From positions 93,266-157,265 of the forward strand of contig NZ_JAAGSC010000044.1 of NCBI RefSeq assembly GCF_010499265.1: a stretch of DNA of 64,000 nt, written 5' to 3'. This document shows, piece by piece, positions 57,082 through 64,000 of this stretch. Below the pieces are notes generated by a model. It saw only the letters and a list, made by a program, of their open reading frames with translations. It was not told the DNA's origin and ran no database searches. Each line of letters opens with the position of its first letter. The first letter of the stretch is position 1. The stretch is from Wenzhouxiangella limi. Lineage in GTDB: Bacteria > Pseudomonadota > Gammaproteobacteria > Xanthomonadales > Wenzhouxiangellaceae. The position numbers and the translations under genes are program-made.

Positions 57082-57113
57082 CACGCTGCAAGGAACGCAG
57101 CCCTTGCAGCGTG
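57082..57113. terminator. Perfect 12-bp stem-loop after the secreted small-protein gene
   Basis: CACGCTGCAAGG (57082-57093) and CCTTGCAGCGTG (57102-57113) form a perfect 12-bp stem with an 8-base loop. It lies 17 bases after the stop of the 57130-57603 gene and about 115 bases before the NTF2-like copy A start, on the minus strand. A short CCCCTTT tract follows but there is no strong U-run, so it may attenuate or protect the upstream transcript rather than terminate fully. Confidence 0.5.
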
Positions 57114-57129
57114 ATGGACGATAGTCGAA

Positions 57130-57603
57130 CTACTTGAGCATGATTTCGCGAATCATGTATTCGCCCTGGATTTCACGAATCTCGTTGTATAGTTCGAGCA
57201 CCGTTTCGTTGCTGTTGTCCATGTTTTCTTCGCCCCAGGCTTTCATGAACTCGTTGTAGCGTTCCCGATCCGGTCCCATCGAATCCGAGTTGGGATATTT
57301 GATGACCAGCATCAGATCGAATGAGCCCCGCGCAACGGCCTGATTGGCATAAATGGCATAGTCTTCAATGTGCCCTAACTCTTTAGCAACCTCATTAGCT
57401 GCCACCCAGGTTGCTTTCAAACCTTCCAGATAGATATTGAATGTGCCGGGCTTCAGTTTCACCGTAGTCAGTGACCAATAGGCGTCGGAAGGCTCATAGT
57501 CTTCCCAAACCTTGAGTTGGGCAGATGCCGATGAGGCGAAGGTCAGTGTGATGAGGCCCAACAAGGCCAGCGAGCTGAAACGCAATGATTTTGACTGAAA
57601 CAT
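57130..57603 (-). CDS. Small secreted protein of unknown function
   Basis: A 157-residue protein with a signal peptide (SLRFSSLALLGLITLTFASS, cleaved after SASA). ATG 57603 has GAGGAAAA upstream; the frame continues to 58020 but without conserved features. The mature protein (SLTTVKLKPGTFNIYLEGLK, then IYANQAVARGSFDLMLVIKY and a Glu/Asn-rich helix) resembles dimeric alpha/beta-barrel (NIPSNAP-like) proteins by eye, not certainly. Base composition is visibly lower in GC than the surroundings. Confidence 0.7.
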   Translation of the reverse strand: MFQSKSLRFSSLALLGLITLTFASSASAQLKVWEDYEPSDAYWSLTTVKLKPGTFNIYLEGLKATWVAANEVAKELGHIEDYAIYANQAVARGSFDLMLVIKYPNSDSMGPDRERYNEFMKAWGEENMDNSNETVLELYNEIREIQGEYMIREIMLK

Positions 57604-57725
57604 AAATTTTCCTCGAATTGTTGTTTGGATAGAACTGCTTGAATAGCGATCGCGGCATGCGGTCGCATCTTCTGGTGTGCCACGGAGGCCACCAAAAGTT
57701 CTTTCGGCCATGACAGCGATGCTGC

Positions 57726-59120
57726 TCATGGCAATGCAATGCGCTTCATCTGAGGCGCTTTGCCGTAAGTCAGTGAGCGCCATAGCCACTCCATCGGTCC
57801 GTATCGGAACGACTTCAGCCACAGCAGCGAGAAAACGATTTGGCTGGCATAGATCACGCCAGAGAAGACGACCAGGGATTGAATCGACCAGAGACCCGCC
57901 TGATTCAGTCCGATGCCGTAGAAGACCGTCAGCCCGATCACGGTCTGGCTCAGATAGTTGGTCAGCGCCATGCGACCGGGCGCGGTAAGGACTCTCAGGA
58001 CGGGCGCTGCCTTCTGCCAAAGCAGCACAAATCCCGCGGCATAGGCAATACCGAGCGGGATCACGGCAAAGGTGTAGGCCATGACAGCAAGCAGCAGGGT
58101 GGACAATACGTACTGGATGCCGAACAGGATGCTGAAGATACGAGCGTCCTGCCAGTCATTGAGGGTCAGGCCGCCAGCCAGCGCGGTCAGGCCCAGACCG
58201 ATGAACAGACCAAACATCGTATTGCGCAGTCCAAAAAACTTCACCAGGAAAGGTGTTGCGGCCGCTCCGATGACTGCCGCGAGCAGGCTCATGGCGCTGG
58301 CGAAACTGCTGTACTGCTCGCTGGTCCAGCCCAACTGTTGTACGGCAAGCGTCGGCGCCACGGCGTCGGTGAAGGTGAACGTGGCCTGAGACAGGCCAAT
58401 ACCGAGCAGAAAAATGATGGTTGTCGGCACCATCAGGGCTTTGAACAAACCTTTGAGAATCGGCCACCACGCGTCCTGCTGGCGCGCCTGGCATTCGGCT
58501 GAGGGCTGGCCCTTGTTCCAGGGCATCAAACGCTCGCCGGGGCGCTCACGAAACAAGCTGACGAATCCGGAAGCCACGGCAACAAAACCCGCCAGCAGCA
58601 GCGCCATGAGGGTGATCTGGCCGGATGCCAGCAGCTGACCGGCGATGAACGCGGACGCGGAAAGCCCGAGTGTTTGGGCGGCGAACATGCAGCCGTTGAT
58701 CGTCGTGCGCTCTTCGTGCGGGACGATATCCATCGTCATGCCGTCGACCGCCACGTCATTGAAAACAGCGCACAGGTTGAGGGCAAAGAAGAACGCGGTG
58801 AGCGCGAAGATGTCAGCCGAGCCGGGGGCGCTCGCAGCCAGCGCCAGCAAGACCACCAGCATCATGTCCTGGCCCCCCAGAATCCAGGATCGTCGCCGAC
58901 CCATGGGCTTGAAGGTGAAGCGGTCCATCAACAGGCCGTTGAAAAGCTTCAGCGACCACGGCAGCAGCGCGGTGCCCACAAACGCGCCCACGGCGACCGG
59001 AGAGGCTCCGTCAGCAGCCAGCCAGGCCGGGATCGCGATGATCGACAGACCCACGGGAATGCCCTGCATGAAGTACAGCAGGACGATTGCAGCGAAGCGC
59101 GCGAGCCTGCTTTCCGACAT
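57726..59120 (-). CDS. MFS-type transporter fused to a DUF418 C-terminal domain
   Basis: About 464 residues. The first ~350 resemble the AmpG/acetyl-CoA-transporter branch of the MFS (FAAIVLLYFMQGIPVGLSII, MDRFTFKPMGRRRSWILGGQ, NDVAVDGMTMDIV). From about codon 350 (near 58073) the sequence changes to the C-terminal half of DUF418 membrane proteins (IPLGIAYAAGFVLLWQ, GRMALTNYLSQTVIGLTVFY, FRYGPMEWLWRSLTYG). The last MFS helices are missing, so this is an in-frame chimera, perhaps from a deletion between two neighbouring genes. ATG 59120 is preferred; 59174 is possible. Transport function is uncertain. Confidence 0.8.
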   Translation of the reverse strand: MSESRLARFAAIVLLYFMQGIPVGLSIIAIPAWLAADGASPVAVGAFVGTALLPWSLKLFNGLLMDRFTFKPMGRRRSWILGGQDMMLVVLLALAASAPGSADIFALTAFFFALNLCAVFNDVAVDGMTMDIVPHEERTTINGCMFAAQTLGLSASAFIAGQLLASGQITLMALLLAGFVAVASGFVSLFRERPGERLMPWNKGQPSAECQARQQDAWWPILKGLFKALMVPTTIIFLLGIGLSQATFTFTDAVAPTLAVQQLGWTSEQYSSFASAMSLLAAVIGAAATPFLVKFFGLRNTMFGLFIGLGLTALAGGLTLNDWQDARIFSILFGIQYVLSTLLLAVMAYTFAVIPLGIAYAAGFVLLWQKAAPVLRVLTAPGRMALTNYLSQTVIGLTVFYGIGLNQAGLWSIQSLVVFSGVIYASQIVFSLLWLKSFRYGPMEWLWRSLTYGKAPQMKRIALP

Positions 59121-59375
59121 GGCGGGCAGAAGGTGGGAGCGTGGAAGTCGATCAGTGTGTAAGACAACGCTCATAAATGGGCCCGAAGTGAGGTATATAT
59201 CTCGTTGAGAAAGCTTGGCCCTGATGCTTCGTGGGGGCAACGACGAAAGCGTCAATAGTTCGTCAAAGTTGTCCGCTGGCCAGACACACGGCAGCACTCA
59301 GCGCCGCTATTGCCGAGAATCGGCTCGTATTGGCCCAGAGATTGAATGCCGACTGAGCCGGCGGTGGCCCTGATG

Positions 59376-59888
59376 TCAGCCATTCTGTTGCGCGAGCGTG
59401 GAGAATTCGGTCATGCCGAAGGCCTCCAGCACGTCCCTGTCGAACGGCTCGACGGCCGCGTTGCGCTCGCGTACGCCGACGTCCACGCCGACCACGGTGC
59501 GGAAGGGGCGTCTGCCGGCCGGGGTATCGATCAAGGCGATGATCTCCGTGACGACCATGGCCGGATCAGTGGGGGTGTCGGGGTCGTTGAACATGCCGTC
59601 GAAGGCATCGCCGACCGACTTGTAGGCGGTGCGTGCGACCTCTGGATAGTCAGCCACGCGCTGGTCTGCGTCTGCCGGCTGGGGGCTGACTTCAAACAAG
59701 GCGGTGGCGAATGGGCCCGGTTCGACCACGACCACGTCGACGCCGCAGCAGGCCAGTTCGCCGCGAAGCGCCATGGAGTAGCCTTCCACCGCCCACTTGC
59801 TGGCATGGTAGACGCCGAAGAATGGCGCGCTCAGGCGCCCGGCGATCGAGCTCAAGTTGATGACCAGGCCGCTGCCGCACTTGCGCAT
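59376..59888 (-). pseudogene. 5'-truncated SDR gene
   Basis: A frame of 170 residues that starts at an internal ATG and matches only the C-terminal part of an SDR: LVINLSSIAGRLSAPFFGVY, HASKWAVEGYSMALRGEL (the Tyr and Lys of the active site), VVVVEPGPFATALF. The N-terminal Rossmann fold with the TGxxxGxG motif is absent. The open frame extends only to about 59940 without SDR sequence. It is probably a remnant of a deletion or recombination. Confidence 0.65.
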
Positions 59889-59919
59889 TTCCTGGCGAAA
59901 AGGCCAATTGATTAGGCGA

Positions 59920-60129
59920 TTACGGAAATGTCCTGTAGGCGTAACGCGTGTCGTTGCCGTTGCCGCATTCGCCGAAGCGGGCCATCAGCCGAGCCGGTAC
60001 GCTGCCTGCGTTGGTCAAGCCGGATTCCCATGCTTCATGGGCTCTGCCGAAAACCTCGGCATTGGCGCTGCGACCCAGCCAGTAGATCGTTTCGAGGTTG
60101 GAGATGTCTCCCGATTCGGTTCGAGCGCG
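59920..60129 (-). pseudogene. Unidentified gene fragment (C-terminal remnant)
   Basis: Between TGA and TAA a frame encodes ISNLETIYWLGRSANAEVFG, then AHEAWESGLTNAGSVPARLM and a short tail, with good coding character but no plausible start. It lies next to the truncated SDR in another frame and ends only about 30 bases before SDR sequence resumes. This suggests the two fragments were joined by a deletion. Family not recognised. The remaining 60130-60278 shows nothing. Confidence 0.35.
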
Positions 60130-60278
60130 TCACGCGACGAAAGGTCGGTAAATCACGTTTCAAACCATGGATGCAATCGGAGCAGAATGCGGGCTGCGGC
60201 ACAACTGCGTCAGCGTCAAACTATCGTCATTTCTACGTGGTTCGTTGCCGGTAAGAGCTAGCGTTACGACTTCGGCGT

Positions 60279-62405
60279 TCAGGCATCCGGGTTGGGCAGC
60301 AGATCCGGCCAGCCGTACTTGTCCCAGGCCGCCACAAGACCGATGCGCTTGGCAAAAGGTAGGAAGTCCGGATGCAGCCGGGTGTGCCGAATGGGCTCGA
60401 TATCCGCCCAAAGCGACATCAGGCAGTACATATTGGCTGGCGTGATCTGGATACCGAGGGTGTTGAAGACCATCTTGCTGTAGCCCATCCAGATCGCCGG
60501 TGCGACGATGCTGGTGTCGCAGGGATCGGGTAGGGTGGCGTGCAGGTAGTCGAGCATGGCGCAGTAAACCGCGCGATGGATTTTTCTTCCGCTGCAAACA
60601 CCCTTGGCGGCAAGCTTCCAGTAAGTATTCAGCGCCGGCCCGCTCAAGGGGCGGGTGCCGGCGGGCGGGAAGATCACGGTGTTCATCAAAAGCCGGGTCT
60701 GCCAGTACTGCTCCACGGCCAGCTCGCGATCGCCGGCGGCTGCTGTGGCGACGGCCATCCACATCGACGGCAGGCCGAGATCGACCATGCGCTGGCCGGC
60801 GGCAATGGCAGCCTCGAGGTTACCCAGATTAAGTTGAGCCACGCTTAGCATGGCGAAGTTTCGCCCGTTGACCGGGTCCTGTTCGATCGCTCCCTCGATA
60901 TAGGGCAGGGCCTCGCGCGTCCGGCCGATATAGAGCAGAAAAGACCCGAGCCGTAGAGTCACGTCCGGGTTGTCGGGCTCCAGGCGATGGGCCTCATGCG
61001 CCAGGTCCAGCGCGCCGACCGGATCATTCTCGGTCCAGCGATGGATGCCCAGCAGGGCACGGGCATGACCCTGGCCGGGGTCAAGTTCGATCGCTTTGTC
61101 GGCGCATTCGGCCATGCGGATAGACTGGGCGACTCGGTCGAGACAAGGTGTGTAGACAGCGGTGTAAGCATGGGCCTCGGACAGTGCGGTCCAGCCGGCG
61201 GCGAACTCGGGTTCGAGTTCCAGCGCCTTTTCCAGCAGTTCAATGGCCCGGGCCAGGACACCGTCGCCGATCGCGCGCATGGTCAGGGCCCGGCCCTGCA
61301 GATACAGTTCCATCGCTGTCTGGCGGCGCGCAGTATGACGAAGTTCGGGCGGGCGAACTTCGAGTTTGAGCTCGCGGCCGATCTCGCCTGTGACCGACTT
61401 TGCGACCTCGTCCTGCAGGGCGAGAAGGTCGCCGGTTGAGCCACGGTAAGTCCGAGCCCAGAGTTCGAAGCCGGAATGTCCGTCGACCAGGCTGACGTGG
61501 ACGCGCAGCTGCTTGTCCTGACGCTGGATCGAGCCATCAACCAGATAGGCGACGTTCAGAGCCTGAGCGATTTTCGTCAGCCGACGACCCAGTGATCTGC
61601 CATGCATGGAAGAGGTGCGTCCGGCCACCAGCAGGCGCGGCGCCTGCCCTAAAGAACTTATGAGCTCATCGAACAGTCCCTGAGCGATCAGCGTTTGTTC
61701 GCTATCGATTTCCGGCGACTGGAAAGGCAGCACGGCAATGCGGATGCGACGGTCAGTACCCGTCACGGCAGTGGAGGACGTACGCAAGCGCCAGGCGTCG
61801 CGCAAACGTCCTTCCGAGAGCCGATCGTTCCGGCGCTGGTAACCGGCCAGGGATTGTTCGACAGCAGTGAGCAAGCGCTGCTCGACCTGTTCGCGCTGAC
61901 CGGCCAGCCACTGCTTGAAGGCTTCGCCCAGATCAAGCTGGTCCAGCAGCGCCTTGCCGCTCACGGCGAGCAGCTGCTGGCTGGCGCTGGCGTCGGTGCC
62001 GTTGCCGAGAGAGCGTTCCAGCTCGGACAGGTCTGACGTCACGGCCGCGGCGTTGACGCTTACCCGGTCACGCGTGATTTCAAGGAAGTCCGCGCGAATC
62101 GCGGACAGTTGTCTTTTCAGCCCGAGCAGGGTCTGGCGCAGGCTCGCCCGGGCGTGGGCCCTGAACTTGCCTGGCCACAACAGCTGGCTGAGCCGCTCCC
62201 GATCCATGGCTGAGCCGGGGCTGAGGCAAAGCATGCCAAGCAACGCCTGGGGTCGCTTTCCGCTGATGACAATTTCAGTCCCATCCGGTGCGAAGAGACG
62301 AAAGTTGCCGAACAGTGAGGCCCGCAGCCTCAATCGAACGGGTTTTGCATGCTGTTCTCCCTGATCAAAGCAGCCTCGGAAGTCGATCGCGCAAGAACAC
62401 GGCAC
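60279..62405 (-). CDS. SARP-like transcriptional regulator with TolB-like and TPR domains
   Basis: A 708-residue cytoplasmic protein. Residues about 25-100 form a winged-helix DNA-binding domain with the SARP/AfsR pattern (LFGNFRLFAPDGTEI, KRPQALLGMLCL, LRQTLLGLKRQL). A bacterial transcriptional activator-type helical region follows to about 205. Residues about 218-335 are TolB-like (IRIAVLPFQSPEI, VDGSIQRQDKQLRVHVSLVD), and several TPRs cover about 365-570. There is no membrane helix. The start is uncertain: GTG 62405 is used, and TTG 62336 just before the wHTH is possible. It lies upstream of the catabolic run on the same strand and is the best candidate for its regulator. Confidence 0.82.
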   Translation of the reverse strand: MPCSCAIDFRGCFDQGEQHAKPVRLRLRASLFGNFRLFAPDGTEIVISGKRPQALLGMLCLSPGSAMDRERLSQLLWPGKFRAHARASLRQTLLGLKRQLSAIRADFLEITRDRVSVNAAAVTSDLSELERSLGNGTDASASQQLLAVSGKALLDQLDLGEAFKQWLAGQREQVEQRLLTAVEQSLAGYQRRNDRLSEGRLRDAWRLRTSSTAVTGTDRRIRIAVLPFQSPEIDSEQTLIAQGLFDELISSLGQAPRLLVAGRTSSMHGRSLGRRLTKIAQALNVAYLVDGSIQRQDKQLRVHVSLVDGHSGFELWARTYRGSTGDLLALQDEVAKSVTGEIGRELKLEVRPPELRHTARRQTAMELYLQGRALTMRAIGDGVLARAIELLEKALELEPEFAAGWTALSEAHAYTAVYTPCLDRVAQSIRMAECADKAIELDPGQGHARALLGIHRWTENDPVGALDLAHEAHRLEPDNPDVTLRLGSFLLYIGRTREALPYIEGAIEQDPVNGRNFAMLSVAQLNLGNLEAAIAAGQRMVDLGLPSMWMAVATAAAGDRELAVEQYWQTRLLMNTVIFPPAGTRPLSGPALNTYWKLAAKGVCSGRKIHRAVYCAMLDYLHATLPDPCDTSIVAPAIWMGYSKMVFNTLGIQITPANMYCLMSLWADIEPIRHTRLHPDFLPFAKRIGLVAAWDKYGWPDLLPNPDA

Positions 62406-62415
62406 GACGTCAGGC

Positions 62416-62459
62416 TGTGATCGATCTCACAGTATAGAACGCACCCCTGCCTGAACCAA
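62416..62459 (-). promoter_or_regulatory. Predicted promoter with CRP-type operator for the SARP-like regulator
   Basis: TTGGTT (62454-62459) and TATACT (62431-62436) on the minus strand are separated by 17 bases, predicting a start near 62424. TGTGATCGATCTCACA (62416-62431) is a perfect match to the CRP/Vfr consensus TGTGA-N6-TCACA. The site is centred on the predicted start, where CRP-family proteins normally repress. It could instead serve a more distal start, so the direction of control is open. Confidence 0.6.
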
Positions 62460-62482
62460 GTCCTGGAAGAACGGGGCGGTGA

Positions 62483-63397
62483 TCAGCCGGTTGAAAGCAG
62501 CCTGATGACCATTTGAGCCTGCGGTGCTTCGACGCGCATGCCGTCGTATCGGCTGAATGGTCCAGTACCCGTTTCGGGCTTTCCGCCGTCGTGGTAGCCG
62601 ATCGCCCGGAATGTCCAGCAGCCTCGCAGGTTCTTGACCAAGCCAATATGACGTCCGCGACGGTCGAACACGGCGTACAGATCATTGCGCAGGAAAAACA
62701 GGTCCAGCCCGTCGGCTGAGGCGGCGTCTTGGACGGGCTCGAAACGGAAGCGCTGCCAGGCCGTTGCCATGGGCGAAAAAATCGTGTTCACCGGCGCGAA
62801 ACTCCGGCGGTGGTGCTCGGTGGGTCCCTTGCGCAGCAGGCCAAGGTAGTGGGCGTCAGTGCCGTAGCCGACATTGGTATGCCAGCCGTAATCCGGAAAG
62901 CGGCCGGCGAGCTCGCGCATCATCCGGTCGCGCGTGACCTTGGCTACTACCGAAGCAGCAGCGATCGACAGCGAACGGCGATCGCCCTTGACGATGGCCT
63001 CGACATTGCAGCCCAGCGCCGGCTTTGATCGACCATCCACCAGCGCGTGATCCGGCGATGCCGGCAAGGCCTCGAAAGCGCGCTTCATTGCCAGCAGGTC
63101 GGCGTGGTGGATGTTGAGCGTGTCGATCTCTTCGACCGACGCCATGCCGACGCCAACCTGGGCAATATCCTGAATGCGCCGGAAGAAATCTTCGCGTTTT
63201 TCGGCCGAGAGGAGTTTCGAGTCGGTCAAGCCGCGGAGCGCAGTCGGTTTCGGACCCGGTGGCAGGACCACCGCCGCGGCCACGACCGGACCGGCCAGCG
63301 GCGCGCAGCCGGCCTCGTCAATGCCGCATACGCGTCCGTCGCTGCGGCGCTCGAGGTTCAGCGTGGGCCATCGCGGGAGGGACGATCGAGAGGTCAT
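62483..63397 (-). CDS. rnhB: Ribonuclease HII with C-terminal extension
   Basis: 304 residues against about 200 for the family. The chosen ATG 63397 begins the RNase H fold; catalytic residues are D27 and E28 (GIDEAG), D121 (LVDGRSK) and D157 (KVTRDRMM). The GRG motif that normally follows DEAG is altered to GCA (DEAGCAPLAG). After the usual end (HHRRSFAPV) about 100 residues follow, with a compact pattern LYAVFDRRGRHIGLVKNLRG and GCWTFRAIGYHDG, resembling a small beta domain not recognised. It should remove single ribonucleotides and RNA primers from DNA. It is divergent from rplU. Confidence 0.9.
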   Translation of the reverse strand: MTSRSSLPRWPTLNLERRSDGRVCGIDEAGCAPLAGPVVAAAVVLPPGPKPTALRGLTDSKLLSAEKREDFFRRIQDIAQVGVGMASVEEIDTLNIHHADLLAMKRAFEALPASPDHALVDGRSKPALGCNVEAIVKGDRRSLSIAAASVVAKVTRDRMMRELAGRFPDYGWHTNVGYGTDAHYLGLLRKGPTEHHRRSFAPVNTIFSPMATAWQRFRFEPVQDAASADGLDLFFLRNDLYAVFDRRGRHIGLVKNLRGCWTFRAIGYHDGGKPETGTGPFSRYDGMRVEAPQAQMVIRLLSTG

Positions 63398-63474
63398 GGC
63401 GTCATTATGGCGCGTCCAGCAAGGGCAAGCCGGCAATAAATTTGGTCTCATGGGCGAATGCACGGCCTAAATAA

Positions 63475-63503
63475 TTGACCTGGTGCCCGTCATCCGGTAA
63501 TAT
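63475..63503 (+). promoter_or_regulatory. Predicted sigma-70 promoter of rplU-rpmA
   Basis: TTGACC (63475-63480) and TAATAT (63498-63503) are separated by 17 bases, giving a start near 63510 and a leader of about 35 bases. The ribosome-binding site CTGGAG lies nine bases before the rplU ATG. Confidence 0.6.
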
Positions 63504-63544
63504 TTCCGCTCTTTGCTGAAGCACTTTCATCTGGAGCACGCATC

Positions 63545-63856
63545 ATGTACGCGGTATTTACCACCGGCGGCAAGCAGTACCGGGCAGCGGAAGGCGACGT
63601 CCTTCGCGTCGAAAAGCTGGACGCCGACAAGGGCGCGACCGTCGAAATCAACCAGGTTCTGATGGTTGGTGAAGGCGAGGATGTGCGTATTGGCACGCCC
63701 AACCTGGAAGGCGGCAAGGTCACGGCCGAGGTGGTCGATCATGGCCGCGGCGACAAAATCCGGATCATCAAGTTCCGGCGCCGCAAGCACCACATGAAGC
63801 AGATGGGCCACCGCCAGTATTACACTGAACTCAAGATCACCGGAATTGAGGGCTAA
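63545..63856 (+). CDS. rplU: 50S ribosomal protein L21
   Basis: A 103-residue L21 with the standard opening [20 protein letters not shown] and C-terminal [14 protein letters not shown]. It binds 23S rRNA in the large subunit. It is followed after five bases by rpmA, the universal rplU-rpmA order. Confidence 0.98.
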   Translation: MYAVFTTGGKQYRAAEGDVLRVEKLDADKGATVEINQVLMVGEGEDVRIGTPNLEGGKVTAEVVDHGRGDKIRIIKFRRRKHHMKQMGHRQYYTELKITGIEG

Positions 63857-63861
63857 AGACG

Positions 63862-64000
63862 ATGGCACATAAAAAGGCAGGCGGCTCGACACGCAACGGC
63901 CGCGACTCCAATCCGAAATACCTGGGCGTCAAGCGCTACGGCGGTGAGCACGTGCTGGCCGGGAATATCCTGGTTCGCCAGCGCGGCACCCGGTTCCATG
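63862..64000 (+). CDS. rpmA: 50S ribosomal protein L27 (3' partial)
   Basis: The first 46 residues are visible: [20 protein letters not shown], then [20 protein letters not shown] and RGTRF. The [10 protein letters not shown] motif is the hallmark of L27, whose N-terminus reaches the peptidyl-transferase centre. The gene runs off the window end. Confidence 0.97.
   Translation, partial: MAHKKAGGSTRNGRDSNPKYLGVKRYGGEHVLAGNILVRQRGTRFH

Noticed and set aside
56969-57129. Stem-loop at 57082-57113 as a CRISPR or attachment-site repeat
   Set aside because: It occurs once and sits just after a stop codon, so a transcript-end hairpin is the simpler reading.

Overview
The window is high-GC bacterial chromosome with dense, short-spaced genes and mostly ATG/GTG/TTG starts. 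The gene complement points to a gammaproteobacterium: dnaX-ybaB-recR, fabA-fabB, pspABC, feoAB, rhlE, a PA4780-like RIO1 kinase, and rplU-rpmA beside rnhB. Paired secreted S9 peptidases and many secreted hydrolases suggest a protein-degrading heterotroph, perhaps near Wenzhouxiangella; that placement is inference. No prophage, insertion sequence, CRISPR array, tRNA or rRNA was seen.

Layout. 1-9 kb: a c-di-GMP GGDEF-EAL sensor cut by the window start, a UGP-type uridylyltransferase, an SDR, a sirtuin, a secreted amidohydrolase, a PsiE-like protein and an outer-membrane-type protein. 9-18.5 kb: a lipase-like hydrolase, a DUF3300 protein with a long basic tail, a TrkA-C membrane protein, feoAB, an S1/P1 nuclease, an MDR oxidoreductase and two tandem NsrR-like Rrf2 regulators. 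FNR-type palindromes precede feoA and the nsrR pair. 18.5-30 kb: the 4.5S SRP RNA, DUF2835, dnaX-ybaB-recR, a psp operon behind a textbook sigma-54 promoter, an FKBP isomerase, DUF1289, CoA pyrophosphatase, a K+/H+ antiporter, a PCu(A)C chaperone, an enoyl-CoA isomerase, a thioesterase and a CPBP protease. 30-45.3 kb: RIO1 kinase, uvrA, a host-attachment family protein, gamma-glutamyltransferase, a crotonase paralogue, a CNNM protein, a PLP enzyme, a spermidine-synthase-like protein, decayed DNA, rhlE, fabBA and a lipoprotein hydrolase. 45.4-52.6 kb: SDR, an orphan betaine-type binding protein and two S9 peptidases flanking an aldo/keto reductase.

52.7-62.4 kb is the most accessory-looking part. 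A minus-strand run encodes a small secreted protein, an NTF2-like protein, a VOC protein, a second NTF2-like protein, an SMP-30-like lactonase, a prolyl-aminopeptidase-like hydrolase and an SDR. Upstream are a transporter gene whose C-terminus has become a DUF418 domain, a 5'-truncated SDR, another gene fragment, and a SARP-like/TolB-like/TPR regulator with a perfect CRP-type palindrome over its predicted start of transcription. It looks like a catabolic or modification pathway for an unknown compound, rearranged at its upstream edge. The window closes with an unusual RNase HII (altered GRG motif, about 100 extra C-terminal residues), rplU and the start of rpmA.

Most functions are family-level calls from motifs read by eye. 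Start codons stated as chosen are judgements from ribosome-binding sites and family lengths.
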